DNA of 64,000 nt from Poecilobothrus nobilitatus (taxonomy: Eukaryota; Arthropoda; Insecta; Diptera; Dolichopodidae): positions 234,261,825-234,325,824 of the forward strand of contig OX352774.1 in NCBI GenBank assembly GCA_947095535.1. The letters run 5' to 3'. Made by a program: the position numbers and the translations under genes. Shown piece after piece: positions 21,101 to 32,308 of this stretch. Position 1 is the first letter of the stretch. Each line of letters begins with the position of its first letter. The notes beneath the pieces are model-generated. The model was not told the DNA's origin. It saw nothing but the letters and a program-made list of their open reading frames with translations, and searched no databases.

Positions 21101-22070
21101 CGGTGCGTAAAACCAAAGCTTTTAAAGGAGCGCAATTTAAATTATAAAATCACAATTTTCAATTAAATTTTGAATGTGTAACATTTTCTTAATTTTATGC
21201 TTCTTTTATGATTTTTATTTTCTAAAACTTCAACATTATATGCACAGCCAATTTTTATTGTTTTACATAAAAGGTGCGTAAAACTTACGGTGTGAAGATT
21301 TTGTAGAGAAAGCGATAGATAAAGAGACAGAATATTATTACGGATAGAGTAAAAATTTGTTTGAAAAATATAACAAAGAAAGTTTTGAAGCATTTGCTAT
21401 GGCAACCATAGAAAAATATAACAAGTGTACTATATATTATAATTAGGCAAATGCATCAGATCAGTGTAGTTTAGTTTCAAAATTATAAAGTTTGATACTG
21501 TATTTTTTCGAAGCGAAAATTTTTGATACTGTTGGCAAAAATTTATTTACCATTGGTTTTTAATCCAACCTTTGGTTTTTTAATCCAAAGCTTGACAAAG
21601 AAATTTACAAGAGATGAGATTTATTAAATAATCATTTTTATTACATTTTTGAAAGAAACTACTTCACAGCATCATTGAGATTTTTCATTATTTAAAACAC
21701 TTTAGCAATAAATTTTACATTTATCAATATCTAAATATAATGCATATAAGTATTTGAATAAATTTACAAAAATTAAATTGTTCATAAAACTGAGGAAACT
21801 TTCACAAAAGCTTTATTTTTCTACTTATACCCTTTAATAAGGCTTTTTTACTATTTATTTAATAATTTAAAGTTTTATTACCAGAGATACGAATCTTTAA
21901 CTCAAAGTATTATCAAGAGACGCAAACCGTTAATTAAAAATATAAATAAATTTAGTAAATATTATTACCAGAGACTAAATTTTCCACTAGAATTATTGTC
22001 AGAGACACAAACCGTTCATTAAAAGTGAGTACAGTCAAAAAAGGAAAAGTACATACATACTTAAAAAACA
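21101..22070. other. A/T-rich stretch with scattered D-repeat words
   Basis: No gene is supported. Phrases such as CAGAGACACAAACCGTT (near 22000) occur also at 21890-21930 and 23200-23250 and belong to the D-repeat neighbourhood. The minus open frame 21163-21393 is A/T noise. Confidence 0.45.
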
Positions 22071-22660
22071 CATTTTCAATCAAAATAAATTCAGCAAATT
22101 TTTAATTTTTAAATTTGACCGCTACGTCCATTATGAACTGGTCGCAGCGGTAAATTAAAAATAAATTATTAATCTTCTGTTGGCGTTTTCAATCTTTGTT
22201 TTGGAAAAAAAAAATAAAAATAGGTACTCTTAATAAAATTAAAGCGCCTGAAAGTGAAAAAGTGAGAGTGAGCAAAGTTTATAGTAAACCTCATATTTAT
22301 TAGAAAAAAATAATAGGCCGATTTTATTCTTGATTTTGTTTTCATTAGTATAAAAGCTGGTGCTTCGTAACAGACTTTAAAATAGTTTTGTTTATTTAGG
22401 TTGAAATTTAGATTTTTAAACTAAATTTTCGGTAGAACTGGTATAACATAAAATATTCGAAATTTTTTTATTAATATAAAATTAGGCAGACTTAAATAAT
22501 TATATTTCATAACAGAAGTCAGAAACTTACTAAATATTATAGAAACGGATATTTTTCTTAAAAAAAAAAAGAAAAAAATTACATAGAAAATGTCATTTTA
22601 GACGCCTTCTCTCACAAAAGATTCATAATTTTGTACTAATTTATTATTAGACCATTAATA
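22071..22660. repeat. D module copy A: hairpin plus TATA-like site
   Basis: An imperfect palindrome of about 65 bp (22099-22165) has arms TTTTTAATTTTTAAATTTGACC / GGTAAATTAAAAATAAA. Its inner GC stem is ACCGCTACG / CGCAGCGGT and its loop TCCATTATGAACTGGT. About 230 bases on lies TATAAAAG (22349-22356), then CAGACTTTAAAATAGTTTTG about 20-30 bases later, the spacing expected of a TATA promoter. A copy about 90% identical by eye is at 23276-23850. No open frame follows. It could be the control region of an LTR-like element or a duplicated promoter. Confidence 0.6.
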
Positions 22661-23029
22661 ATATTGTTAGCCATGGAAAAAAATAAGATTTGTTAATCAG
22701 ATCAGATAATATAATACCTGAAATTAATGATTGAATTTCTGATAATATACACAATATAATGATTATGGTTTAATTCACAAAGATAAAAAAAATGCATAAA
22801 AATATAAAAATAAAAATTTGTAAATGCATAAAATATATGAATGATAATTTTTACATTTTACACCAGATTTTACAGAAGATTCTGGTTTTCACTAAATTCT
22901 TTTAGCTATGACACAAATCAAATATTTCTGTGCTTTAAAATTTTTAAAACTAGCCAGTTTTAGTTGGCCCGTTTGAAAAAAAATTAGTACAAATTTTTGT
23001 ATGAATTTGTACATCTCTATGTAGTCTCT
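22661..23029. other. A/T-rich spacer between D repeats
   Basis: Nothing coding is seen. It separates two copies of the duplicated module. Confidence 0.4.
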
Positions 23030-23260
23030 GATAATACCAATTCACACAAGATATTAAATATCATATAGATATTAATACCAGACACACAAGATGTAAAAAA
23101 AAAATATTTTATTTCTATAATAAACCACTCACACTGAATGTAAACTAAACTGGCAAAGATGATATTTCTGTATATTTATTTAATAATTTAAAATTTTATT
23201 ATCAGAGACACAAATCTTGGACTAAAAGTCTTATCAGAGACACAAATGTTTACTTTTTAA
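23030..23260. repeat. D-repeat copy without the hairpin insertion
   Basis: It parallels 19440-19600 (CACTGAATGTAAACTAAACTG, GATGATATTTCTGTATAT). Where the other copy carries a 22-base hairpin, this one passes straight from AAGATGT to poly-A. It is followed by CAGAGACACAAATC words. Confidence 0.6.
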
Positions 23261-23275
23261 AAAGTACTTTCGACA

Positions 23276-23850
23276 CAAAATTTAAAGCAAATTTTTAATT
23301 TTTAAATTTGACCGCCACATCCATTATGAACTGGTCGCAGCGGTAAATTAAAAATAAATTATTAATCTTCTGCTGGCAGTTTTCAAATGACTCTTTGTTT
23401 TGAAAAAAATAAAAATACTCTTAATAAAATTAAAAGACCTGAAAGTGAAAAGAGCAAAGTTTATAGTAAGCCTTATATTTATAAGAAAAAAAATAATAGG
23501 CCGATTTTATTCTTGATTTTGTTTTCACTATTATAAAAGCTGGTAAAAGTTTCGCAACAGACTTTAAAGTAGTTTTGTTTATTTAGGTTGGAATTTTGAT
23601 TTTTTAAGCTGAATTTTTGATATAACATAAAATATTCGAATTTTTTTTATTAATATAAAATTCGGCAGACTTAGCTAATTATATTTCATAACAGAAATCA
23701 GAAACTTACTAAATATTTTAGAAATGGATATTTTTCTTAAAAAAAAGAGAAAAAATAACATAGGAAATATCATTTTAGATGCCTTCTCTCAAAATAGATT
23801 CATAATTTTGTACTAATTTATTATTAGAGCATTAAATTAAAAAGCTGTCG
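23276..23850. repeat. D module copy B: hairpin plus TATA-like site
   Basis: This is the second copy of the module at 22071-22660. The hairpin (23293-23359) has GACCGCCACATCC in place of GACCGCTACGTCC but keeps the right arm GGTCGCAGCGGT. TATAAAAG lies at 23532-23539 and is followed by CAGACTTTAAAGTAGTTTTG. The shared part ends around ATTCATAATTTTGTACTAAT. A third, partial copy of the head (AAATTCAGCAAATTTTTTTC) occurs at 23880-24000. Confidence 0.6.
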
Positions 23851-24730
23851 AAAACGACCCACACAAAAAAAAAGGCCCCGAAAATTTATGAAATTACATT
23901 ATCAGAGACATGAATCTTTTATTAAATATACTAAAGACCTCTTCCAAAGTACATTTAAATAAAATAAATTCAGCAAATTTTTTTCAAGCAAAAAAAAAAA
24001 TAAACGCAAAAGACTTGAAAGTAGTTTTGGTAATTAAAGTAATTCGCGGCGAAAACAACTGTTTTTATCGACATAAAAATTTTTTTTTTAAACTAAAGAA
24101 AAATAGAGAGTCTGGTAAAATTTTAACAAATATTAAAATTATTTCGATTATTGGTATTGTTTTAAATGTAACAAAAAAAAAAAAATGTCGTAGCGGTTGG
24201 TGTTGGTTGGTTTTTCGCCTGTTTTTATTGTGCACTTTATACATGTGTTTCAAACAATTTTTGAGATATCGGCACGAACTTTTACCCTGAATGTGTTTTT
24301 AGCTTGGACCATTTTTTCTCAATGATTAAAAAACTGTCAAAAATTACCGCCACGAAAAAACGGCGTGAAAAAATTAATAAACTGTTCCTAACATTTTTAA
24401 TTTTATGTGTTCAGATTTGTTTTATGTTTTTTTCTATTACATCAAGTAAGTAAGTGATACCAAAGTTTTTTTAATGGTGCTGATGTAAAAATGAAATTTT
24501 TAGGTAGTTTATTAAGGGAGTCAGTATGATACCGCAAATGTTTTTGAATCTATAGAAATTGTGCAATTGCACAGGGGATTTTCTAGTTTATATTATATTT
24601 TTTTAAATTATGCCAATATTTTTTTTCATACTCTATATTTCTTTGAGAGACTTTTAGTCATCATAACCTTGGAATTTTGAGAGAAGGAAGATATTCGATA
24701 AAAGTTACATTAGAAAAACTTTTTGTAGGT
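23851..24730. other. A/T-rich stretch with partial D-repeat head
   Basis: No gene is supported. The 126-codon plus frame 23910-24290 translates to a Lys/Phe/Ile-rich string interrupted by poly-A-derived Lys runs and overlaps the partial D head, so I do not accept it. ACCGCCACG and CGGCGTG words near 24345-24367 echo the D hairpin. Confidence 0.4.
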
Positions 24731-24936
24731 TTTCTTTTTTTTTTTCTTTTAGTTTATTCACTTACCACATAAATGTAACAAGGAAATTACCCAGTCTTTA
24801 CTTTCAGGTGTGGCTGCAAATGTGGTAAGGGGAAATTATTCTTTCGACGTGTGTTGAAAGAGTCGAACACACACTCCTTCGATATTTACAGCGAACTATA
24901 TACGATCTTACCCACTACGTTTCACCGAGGTTTCAG
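24731..24936 (-). mobile_element. SINE family A copy, diverged
   Basis: The minus-strand order is: tRNA-like head at the right end (CTCGGTGAAACGTAGTGGGTA, about 24908-24930), B-box region AGAGTCGAACACACAC complement at 24858-24875, body with AGGCTG-like and GTAATTTCCTTG words, then an interrupted poly-A tail (24731-24760 as T). It is clearly the same family as 40894 and 52692 but more mutated. Confidence 0.7.
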
Positions 24937-25017
24937 GTATTCTAAATTTCTATAAAGTAAGACTCAAAAAATAAAGCACTAACATTATTATTTTACTTGT
25001 GTAAACAGCGAAAGTGA

Positions 25018-25420
25018 TTTTTTTCCTCGCCATTCCTATAAGAAGCATACGGTATCCATGAAATCATTTATTATTCATATTTCACTAACCTTCAGTTTCT
25101 GGAATCATTAATTTCACTAAGAAACTGTTTTTACTCGATTATATATTGCTGTACGACTGTAGTATAGCTATTGCATAAGACTATGAAATATAAAAATTTT
25201 TATTTGCGCGTAATCTATTATATCATTATAATATAAAAGTTATATACTAATTATACATAATTTTTAGAATATATAATATGTACTTGTTATTTTTTTTTAA
25301 CTGCATTGCACTAATTATATGGTATATTATAAGAAAAATCTATATGATCCAGCAGGGGTTTGAACCTGAAACTTCCCGAATAAAAGACCGGTGTTTTAAT
25401 TACTTTACTATTGGCTGGAT
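25018..25420 (-). mobile_element. SINE family B copy with 74-nt tRNA-like head
   Basis: The head (25347-25420, minus) is tRNA-sized, with perfectly complementary 7-base ends ATCCAGC/GCTGGAT and a B-box-like GGTTCAAACCC (25357-25367). The D and anticodon arms do not fold cleanly, so it is a tRNA-derived head rather than a functional tRNA. The body runs left to a T-run (25018-25024), the complement of a poly-A tail. The distal body (CTCGCCATTCCTATAAGAAG ... CAGTTTCTGGAATCATTAAT) matches 55241-55385. Confidence 0.6.
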
Positions 25421-27099
25421 TGGGTAATTACATATCGGGTTTCCTTAAAATTGAAGAAAATGTCTATTGACTTATTAATTTTTTGCTACACAAAAAATTC
25501 TTAAAAAAGATTTAAAATTTTGAAGCAAAAGTATATTCACAATATTCTAGAATATTTTTGTTATCTTTTTTTTTAAATTAACACTTTTAAAAGCCTTTGG
25601 TTTTAAGAAGTGTCTTCTATATTTTCTTTCCCTCAAAATAGAAAAATTTCTTTAAATTTTTTTACTAAGATCCTTCAAAATCTTTTTTATTAACATTTTA
25701 AAATCTTAAACCCTAAAGTGTTTATATATTTATTATTGGTATCTTTTAATGTTAGCACCTATCTCACAAAAAAATGTAGTCATCTTTCTTAAAATAAATC
25801 ATTCAAAATATTTACAAAGTCGGTTTGTTTAAAACAACGATTAAATTCGTCGTTAATTATTTGATTCTCTATGATTCATTGGGATCACTTGAAGTTGATT
25901 TCACCATTTTATTTGTATTCTTTGCCTTAGAGAAATTATTTATAGATGAATTTAGATCAAAATATAAATTTAAAATTATTTTAAACACCGACACTTTCTT
26001 TCTTTCTATTTCTATTTAAATTCTATTTAAAGAAATAAATTTCCTAAAACCATTAAACTCACTTTTAAGAAATGTCACAATTTTTTTTATATACGTACTC
26101 AAGTTATCAAATGTTGTCTATTTAATATGTATATCTACTTCTTTATACATATTATATTCTATTCAACTTTTACTTACAAAATTATATAAAGATCCTATAT
26201 ATGGATTTTCATTGCGAATTTTATATGAATTGCAACAAGACTTATATACCGAATATATAATTATATATTTTTATTAATTTTCAAGTCACGTTTTTATTCC
26301 TTTCTATATTATACCCTCCATAAATTTTAATATACATTATTTTTTATGAAATCACCTATTTTTTATCATCTGTGTAAATTAACGTTTAAATTTTTCGTAT
26401 GCTACTTTGACTTTTAGTGATAAAAAAAAAAAAAAAATGATTAAATTAAATAAAATTCCAAAAATAGCTAAATATATAATGACGTGTATATTTGAATCCT
26501 TGTACCTACCACAAACATAACTACAAAAAAAAAAAACATTAACCTTATATTACTTTACTATAGCAACCCTATATTTTGTACCTATATACATACAATGATA
26601 CAAAAATGTGAAAACAATACCAAATTTTTTGTCCAACTTATGTACCAAAAATAGAAGTGAAAAACTTTCTTTATTATTAATCTAAATTTAGAATTTCAAA
26701 TAATTTAATCCAGCCTACCATAGGATAATTTAGAATTTTAATTTCTATTGTTGTTCTTATATACAAAGTCTTATTTGATTATTAGTGAAACATTATCCCG
26801 TAAATTTTTACAAAATCAAAATTCTGATTAACGGTAGTTTCTGTCTAGAGTTTCAAAGAATATAATATGTGATAAGTCAACATTACACAGAAGTTCTTTT
26901 GTAATAAAAAGAGAATTTCAGCAGCAGTTAATTCTTTTAAAGTAAAATTACTTTTAAAAGCATTAAAAAGTTAAGAATATTGAAGGTTGCTAGAATATGG
27001 TAGTTGCAGTTTTCCAAATTGTAAGAAAATTTCCTTAGTGCACAATAAGTTTTCTTTACTGAAATGAATTCATTCTACTTACTAAATTTTTTTTCCTTT
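25421..27099. other. A/T-rich stretch, nothing coding supported
   Basis: Poly-A/T and simple words throughout. The plus open frame 25825-26019 has a slightly better residue mix (DSLGSLEVDFTILF) but no domain, splice context or second exon. I leave it uncalled. Confidence 0.5.
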
Positions 27100-27315
27100 T
27101 TACTTCTCTTGGGAGCATGAAAGTCTACTTAGGCATCTCCGCCTGAATGTGTTTTGAGCAATTGTCTTTGTTTCCTCCCATGTTGGCTATTCATTGTCAA
27201 CAGTTCCTGCAAGATTGTGCGTCTTCAGGTTTTTTTGGGACGGTCTACTCAGTGGTTTCTTTGTGGGTTCCATTTAATCACTGCTTCTTTTACTTCTACA
27301 TTTAGTCGAGTGTAA
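27100..27315 (-). pseudogene. non-LTR retrotransposon reverse transcriptase C-terminal relic
   Basis: Read on minus, three pieces fall in the order expected at the end of ORF2 of many non-LTR elements: EVKEAVIKWNPQRNH, then VDRPKKT-RRTILQELLTM after a stop, then in a shifted frame PTWEETKTIAQNTFRRRCLS and RLSCSQEK. The family pattern is WNPQxxxRRGRPxxTWRR followed by a TWEExxxxAxxRxRWR tail. Stops and a frameshift show it is dead. The nucleotide stretch around ACCCACAAAGAAACC is shared with 52365-52385, so both are one family. Confidence 0.7.
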
Positions 27316-29148
27316 TATTTTTTATCAAATATTTGAGCTTTTGATATTTTTTTAGAATACATATAACAGCATTCTAAACGAAAACTGAACTCATTAAAAT
27401 GGATATAGATTTTAAAAGCAGGAAATAAAAACAAATTTTAATTTTTAATTTTTGTAATAAACAACAAAAAAAAACATAACCTTTTCCAAAAAAGTATCTT
27501 TTAGGTGAACACTAAAGCCAAAAATAGAATCATAAAATATTAATAAAATTTCAAAAAAAAAAAAAGGTCAACAATAATGACAATAAAATATCCTACAGTA
27601 GCTATAAGGTAAATTGAGCATTTCAAATTATTTTATAAAGAAAATTAAACAATACACAATTATAACGGTAAATAATCGGCTTATATATATTATATTATAA
27701 ATACATATATAGTATCTACATGAAATTATTAATTCATAAAAAATTAGACATATTTTATTGTTAACAGATTCTATTACTTACTTATCATCAATTCTTTTCA
27801 TTTAACCCCGTTCACTACCATATATTTTTACATAAAATAAATAGAATTTTAAAAAATATATTTAAATTTTTTTTTTAATTTCTTTTCATTAATTTTTAGT
27901 TTTATTTTTTTTAACTCTAAATAGTCAATAAGCCGAATTTTAATTTTTTTAACCCCACAGTTTTTCAAACATTTTTTTTTTTCAAAAACTCAAATGCTTG
28001 CTTGGTTTTGATCTCTAAGGAAAACACAAAATTTTTTAAGAGTATATTTTACAAAGAATATCATCCCAAACTATACAAAAAAAAAAAATGGGAAATAAAT
28101 TATTTTATGGGAAATAAATTCTTAAATTAAAAAAACTGGAACACAAAAAGATAGGTCATACACTCAGAATTTATATTACTTATTTTCCCTCATGTAATTC
28201 AAACCCTTCAAAAAGAAACAGAATTATTATTGAACCATAAATGCACTAAAGTATTCAGCTGAAAACAAATGATTACCCTAACAAAATACTCTAATAATAA
28301 TTGTAATAATTAGCTGTTGTAAAAACTTTATTCCGACTCAAATTTTTTTTTTTTTTAGTAAACATTCATATTACACAGCTACATAAAGCAAATTACACTA
28401 ACTTATTTCAGCTATAGCATAGCCAATAGCCAATTTAACCCCAACAAAAAGTGTTAATGAAAATATTTCCGGAACCCAACATATTGAAAAGAACTGCTAT
28501 ACACTTTCATACTCCATGACGTATATTAAAATACATATTATGTATGTTTGTACACGTTCATTTTCTTTATGCTCAGTCAAGCACCTCGAAAGAGAAACAT
28601 TTAAATATTCTTGTGTACGTGATCTTTTAACACCATATCACTAACACCACCTATTGTCAAATATTATATGTACATATTGTCGTCAACATCATTGTTGTTG
28701 TTACCGTTGTTTTTTTTAAAACAAAGGTAAATAACAAAAAAAAAAAAAAAATATATGGAATGAAAAATAAAAACTAAAAATATAAAACAAAAAACATTTA
28801 AAATGACATGAATTTAGCACGTTTTACTTTTGTTCCTGCGGTTTAACGTGGCTACGTGTTACAATAAATTCGATTTAACCCACAATATGTATTTTTAATA
28901 TCACCATATATGCATAACCATAAACCCACAATTTTTAGACAAAATAAAAATTGAAAAAAAAAAACAAAATTGTATGGATTTTAACTTTTTGTAAATAAAA
29001 CTTTGAGGAGTAGAAAAACTAAAAGTGTTTTTTGGTTTTTTTTTATATTACATATTATTTTCATTCTTCCATTTGTTATAGAAATAGTTTTTTTTTTGTT
29101 CAATTTTTTGGATGTAGTTGTCAAATTGATTGTTTTTCTCCTAATTTA
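27316..29148. other. A/T-rich stretch; upstream DNA of a possible small exon
   Basis: No gene is supported. A somewhat more complex segment lies at 28430-28870 (GCTCAGTCAAGCACCTCGAAAG, CCTGCGGTTTAACGTGGCTACG). It could be promoter DNA for the candidate exon at 29149, but nothing fixes that. Confidence 0.4.
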
Positions 29149-29199
29149 ATGAAGGCATTAGCCTTCGTAATAATCATTTTGATTCTTTCAATTGCAACG
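29149..29199 (+). other. possible first exon encoding a signal peptide
   Basis: From an ATG at 29149 the frame reads MKALAFVIIILILSIAT, a textbook signal-peptide shape: a basic N-terminus followed by a hydrophobic core. It is then followed by GTAAAT, a possible splice donor (29200). If unspliced it stops 4 codons later. Many secreted insect proteins have such a first exon. No downstream exon could be joined, and hydrophobic strings are common by chance in A/T-rich DNA. Confidence 0.2.
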
Positions 29200-29482
29200 G
29201 TAAATAATAGTTAGTGTTATAATTTTATGTACTCCGGCCAAAGTTAGAAATCAAGCTAAGAAATCTAACGAGATGTGCATAATTGATTGTTGAGAACAAC
29301 TTAAAAACGTTTCACTTTCAAGAATAATTTTAAATTAATAACTTAAAACGGTGGTTTCAAATATAATGTAATGTGACGAGATTACTATGTTCAGCGCTTA
29401 CTTTTCTTTATTATTTTTATCATGTATTTTAACCAGAGAAAAAATGAAAAATTAAACGTATAAGAACATAATCGCCCAATTT
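29200..29482. other. A/T-rich spacer
   Basis: No feature is seen beyond ordinary A/T-rich sequence. Confidence 0.4.
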
Positions 29483-29613
29483 CCAGCATTCCCAATCCCC
29501 TATAAAAAGTGAATTTGATAGGAGAATGGTAATACTGATGATGTTTTAGCCCAGCATTCCCATTTCCCTATAAAAAGTGAATTTGATAGGAGAATGGTAA
29601 TACTGATGATGTT
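29483..29613. repeat. tandem pair of ~65-bp units
   Basis: CCAGCATTCCC...CCCTATAAAAAGTGAATTTG...GGTAATACTGATGATGTT occurs twice, at 29483 (68 bases) and 29551 (63 bases), nearly identical. A third CCAGCATTC start at 29614 leads into the adjoining inverted-repeat element, so the units look like duplicated subterminal DNA of that element. Confidence 0.8.
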
Positions 29614-29614
29614 C

Positions 29615-30347
29615 CAGCATTCTCTTTGAAAATTTCAAATTCTCTGAGAGAATGAAATTTTCGAAAATGAATAAAATGGTGTTCTATTATTCTCTTTTTG
29701 AGAATGTTATTTGAATAGAATTCGTTTTTTCATTGTGTATAGAATGAGTTGAAAAAAATTTGTGTTGGTAAAGTTTAAAATATAAACAGCTAAATTAAAT
29801 ATAGACGTATATTTTTCTGATTTGTATTAATAATTATTTAAAATTCAGAACGTTAAAGGGAAGCATAAAAATCCTCGGCAAGACAAAATGTTTTTAGATT
29901 TTATGGATAAAAATTCAGATATAGCAAGAGGTTTTACGAGACGAGATAAGTACAGCATTGATGCACTTTAGCATGATTTAATAATATTCAACTGACATAG
30001 ATTCAGGAAGATCTAAAACATTTGTCTTTTATCTTAAAATTTTCCTTCTAATTTTTTTCTTTGTTACTTTTTTTGTGTCTATTTGGTTCTTCTAATAACA
30101 AAATAACTGGATCCATATTTTTTTGTTTAAACTTTTTATACACTTTTTTAAACCAAAATTAGATAAAATTTCAATTTAGAACTTTTTTTTAAAAATGTAA
30201 AAAGTGATTTAAATTTTATTTTGGCATTCGAAAATGAAATTGAATATTCGATATTCTAATAAAAGCTATTTGGAGAATGCTAGAACACCTATTTTGAATT
30301 CCAGAAAATGTCAAATTCACATTTCATTCATATTCTCGAGAATGCTG
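29615..30347. mobile_element. 733-bp non-autonomous DNA element with long imperfect inverted ends
   Basis: The left end CAGCATTCTCTTTGAAAATT continues to AAAATGGTGTTCTATTATTC. The complement of the right end reads CAGCATTCTCGAGAATATG and continues to AAAATAGGTGTTCTAGCATTC. The inverted ends are about 85 bp and imperfect. Interior DNA is A/T-rich with no transposase; the plus open frame 30234-30416 lies across the right arm and is not a gene. The superfamily is uncertain, with termini CAG...CTG and no clear target-site duplication. Confidence 0.6.
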
Positions 30348-30778
30348 TACCAAGGTCGAAAATATAAGAAAATTTTTATAAACAGATTTCCAAAAAACAA
30401 AATGGTAGAAATGTAGAATATGGTTTATTAGTTGTACACAGTCAAGTTTTTTTTTAAATCAAAAAACTTTTGTATCAAATTTTCAACAATGATCGTTAAC
30501 TTTCTCTATATTTGAACCATTTTTATCGTTAAGAAGCTACAAGCTTATAGTTGCAAGAACCTTTTTGGATAGATGCTTAAGTTTTAATAATAATGTGAAA
30601 GAAACAGGACATTTTGAAAACTTTATAAATTAAAACAAATAAAATATAGTGCCTTGTAATTCAGTATTTAGAGTTTAGATAACAGTTCTTAAAAATTCGG
30701 ATCAGTAGGTATAACTGTTTTTTTTTATTATTCATAACATAAGAATTCAAAAATTTATTTAGCTTTTGAAAAGTTCTC
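30348..30778. other. A/T-rich spacer
   Basis: Nothing coding or repeated is recognised. Confidence 0.4.
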
Positions 30779-30958
30779 CGGGGTCTCGGTGGCCTAGTGG
30801 ATAAGAGCGTATAAAATGCTCTCTACACATCGAGGGAGTGGGTGTTTGAATCACACCCACGTCGTAAAAATAATTCCCCACGCCTGAATTGGAAAGGCTG
30901 TGTTATTTCCTTGTAACATTTATATGGTAAACAAAATAATGAATAAACAAAAAAAAAG
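30779..30958 (+). mobile_element. SINE family A copy
   Basis: The head GGGTCTCGGTGGCCTAGTGG contains a full A-box match (TGGCCTAGTGG) and a degenerate B box (GTTTGAATCAC). The body has CGTCGTAAAAATAATTCCCC, ACGCCTGAATTGGAAAGGCTG and TTATTTCCTTG. A poly-A-rich tail ends at 30958. Confidence 0.8.
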
Positions 30959-31898
30959 TTTTCCTTAAAAACATAGGATTATAATATATAATATTATTAT
31001 CAATATCATTTTGTGCTCTTTCTACAACTTTTGGTTTAACGTATTGTCTTGGTATAAATTTTTTTAAAAATAAACAAAATTTTTCTAATAGGTTATGTCA
31101 AACTCGCAGATAATTTAATTTTTTTCACTGTATAGATTTTTTTTTATTTCCTGATTAAATTATTAAATATTTTTATTTTATAGTATTTTATAATTTAAAA
31201 TCAATTAATAAAAAACACGATTAATATTATTCAACCCGTCACATAAGACGACATAAATGATGGATGTAAAATAAATACGTCAATTTTATTCTTAAATTTT
31301 ATTTAAGAGTTTTTTCAATTTTTATTAAATTTAATTTTTTTTAGATTTTATTTAAGATTTTTAAAAAATCAACAATATTTAAAGTGCATAATATGTAATC
31401 TATAAACGTCAAAAACGATATGGTTTGTGTCCGAAACCATTTTCAAAATAGTTTCACAATAAATAAATATTTTATAGAAAAATGACAGCACTATTATACT
31501 GTTACACCTTCAGAATTGAAGACAGACATACTATGAAATTAAATTTTTACATATATTATACTTCTCAATTCTCATGTATTTTCTTAAGCTCTTCGATTAT
31601 CATAATATTAATAGAAAGGATTATGTAAACTCATGTTTAAATTAATTTTAGGATTTGTAAATTTTATTTTACCAAAACTTATGTAGAATCCGATTTATCA
31701 AGTGATTTCAACCCTTTTCGTACAATAAACAAAAATTTTAAGATAATTTTTATATTGATGGATAGTTTTCGCGTTATTGACGTTTCATATGTAGTAACGG
31801 CCACAAGGAAATAAAAAAATTTAAAAAAGTATTAAAATAAAAAGTTTTCTATTTAAATATGAACAGGCCTACATTTATTAAGTTTAAAAGTTCTAGGA
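30959..31898. other. A/T-rich stretch, nothing coding seen
   Basis: No exon-like frame or family repeat is recognised. Confidence 0.5.
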
Positions 31899-32160
31899 TT
31901 AATACAATAACATTATAAAAAATATTTCTAATAAACATGTCTGAAATCGTTTATTTATAACGGCAATCATGTTGAAATTTTCGAAAATCTCTTTTATTTT
32001 CACACAAGCATTTTCAATACGATCTATCAAGTTATCCCGTGTTTCCATTTTTATTTCACATATTTTTTTTTCAGGATTCCCTATTAACAAATCAGGAGAG
32101 CTTGGCTGGCATAATATTTTCCATTATTCTGGATAATTTTTATTGAAACATTGTTGAACT
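31899..32160 (-). pseudogene. mariner-like transposase C-terminal relic
   Basis: One minus frame reads VQQCFNKNYPE, a stop, then CQPSSPDLLIGN and KKICEIKMETRDNLIDRIEN to a TAA at 31899-31901. IS630-Tc1-mariner type transposases carry here a 'W..RSPDLTPLDFFLWG..K..VY' region followed by 'METRDDLIxRIxxAC'. The match is clear in order and spacing. The LDFFLWG segment, which carries the last catalytic acid, is deleted or destroyed (LLIGNPEKK). With the internal stop, this copy is inactive. Confidence 0.65.
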
Positions 32161-32210
32161 GAAATAATATGTTATATCTATCCAATATTGTGAGTATAAC
32201 ATATTATTTC
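32161..32210. repeat. perfect 16-bp inverted repeat
   Basis: GAAATAATATGTTATA (32161-32176) and its exact complement (32195-32210) flank an 18-base spacer. It adjoins the transposase relic at 31899-32160 and may be an insertion inside it. Confidence 0.7.
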
Positions 32211-32308
32211 TTACAATAAGTGGTATTTCGTTCAGTATTCTTGATGCTGTCTTGTTCAAAGCTGGACATAATTTCCGTTAAATCTATCCGCAAGGAATAC
32301 AGATTCGG

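Noticed and set aside
23910..24290. 126-codon plus open frame, one of the longest in the window
   Set aside because: It reads through poly-A runs and a partial D repeat, is Lys/Phe/Ile-rich, has a competing frame on the other strand and no recognisable domain.
25347..25420. Functional tRNA gene
   Set aside because: Length, terminal pairing and B box fit, but the D, anticodon and T stems contain mismatches and the segment continues into a SINE body with a poly-A-type tail.
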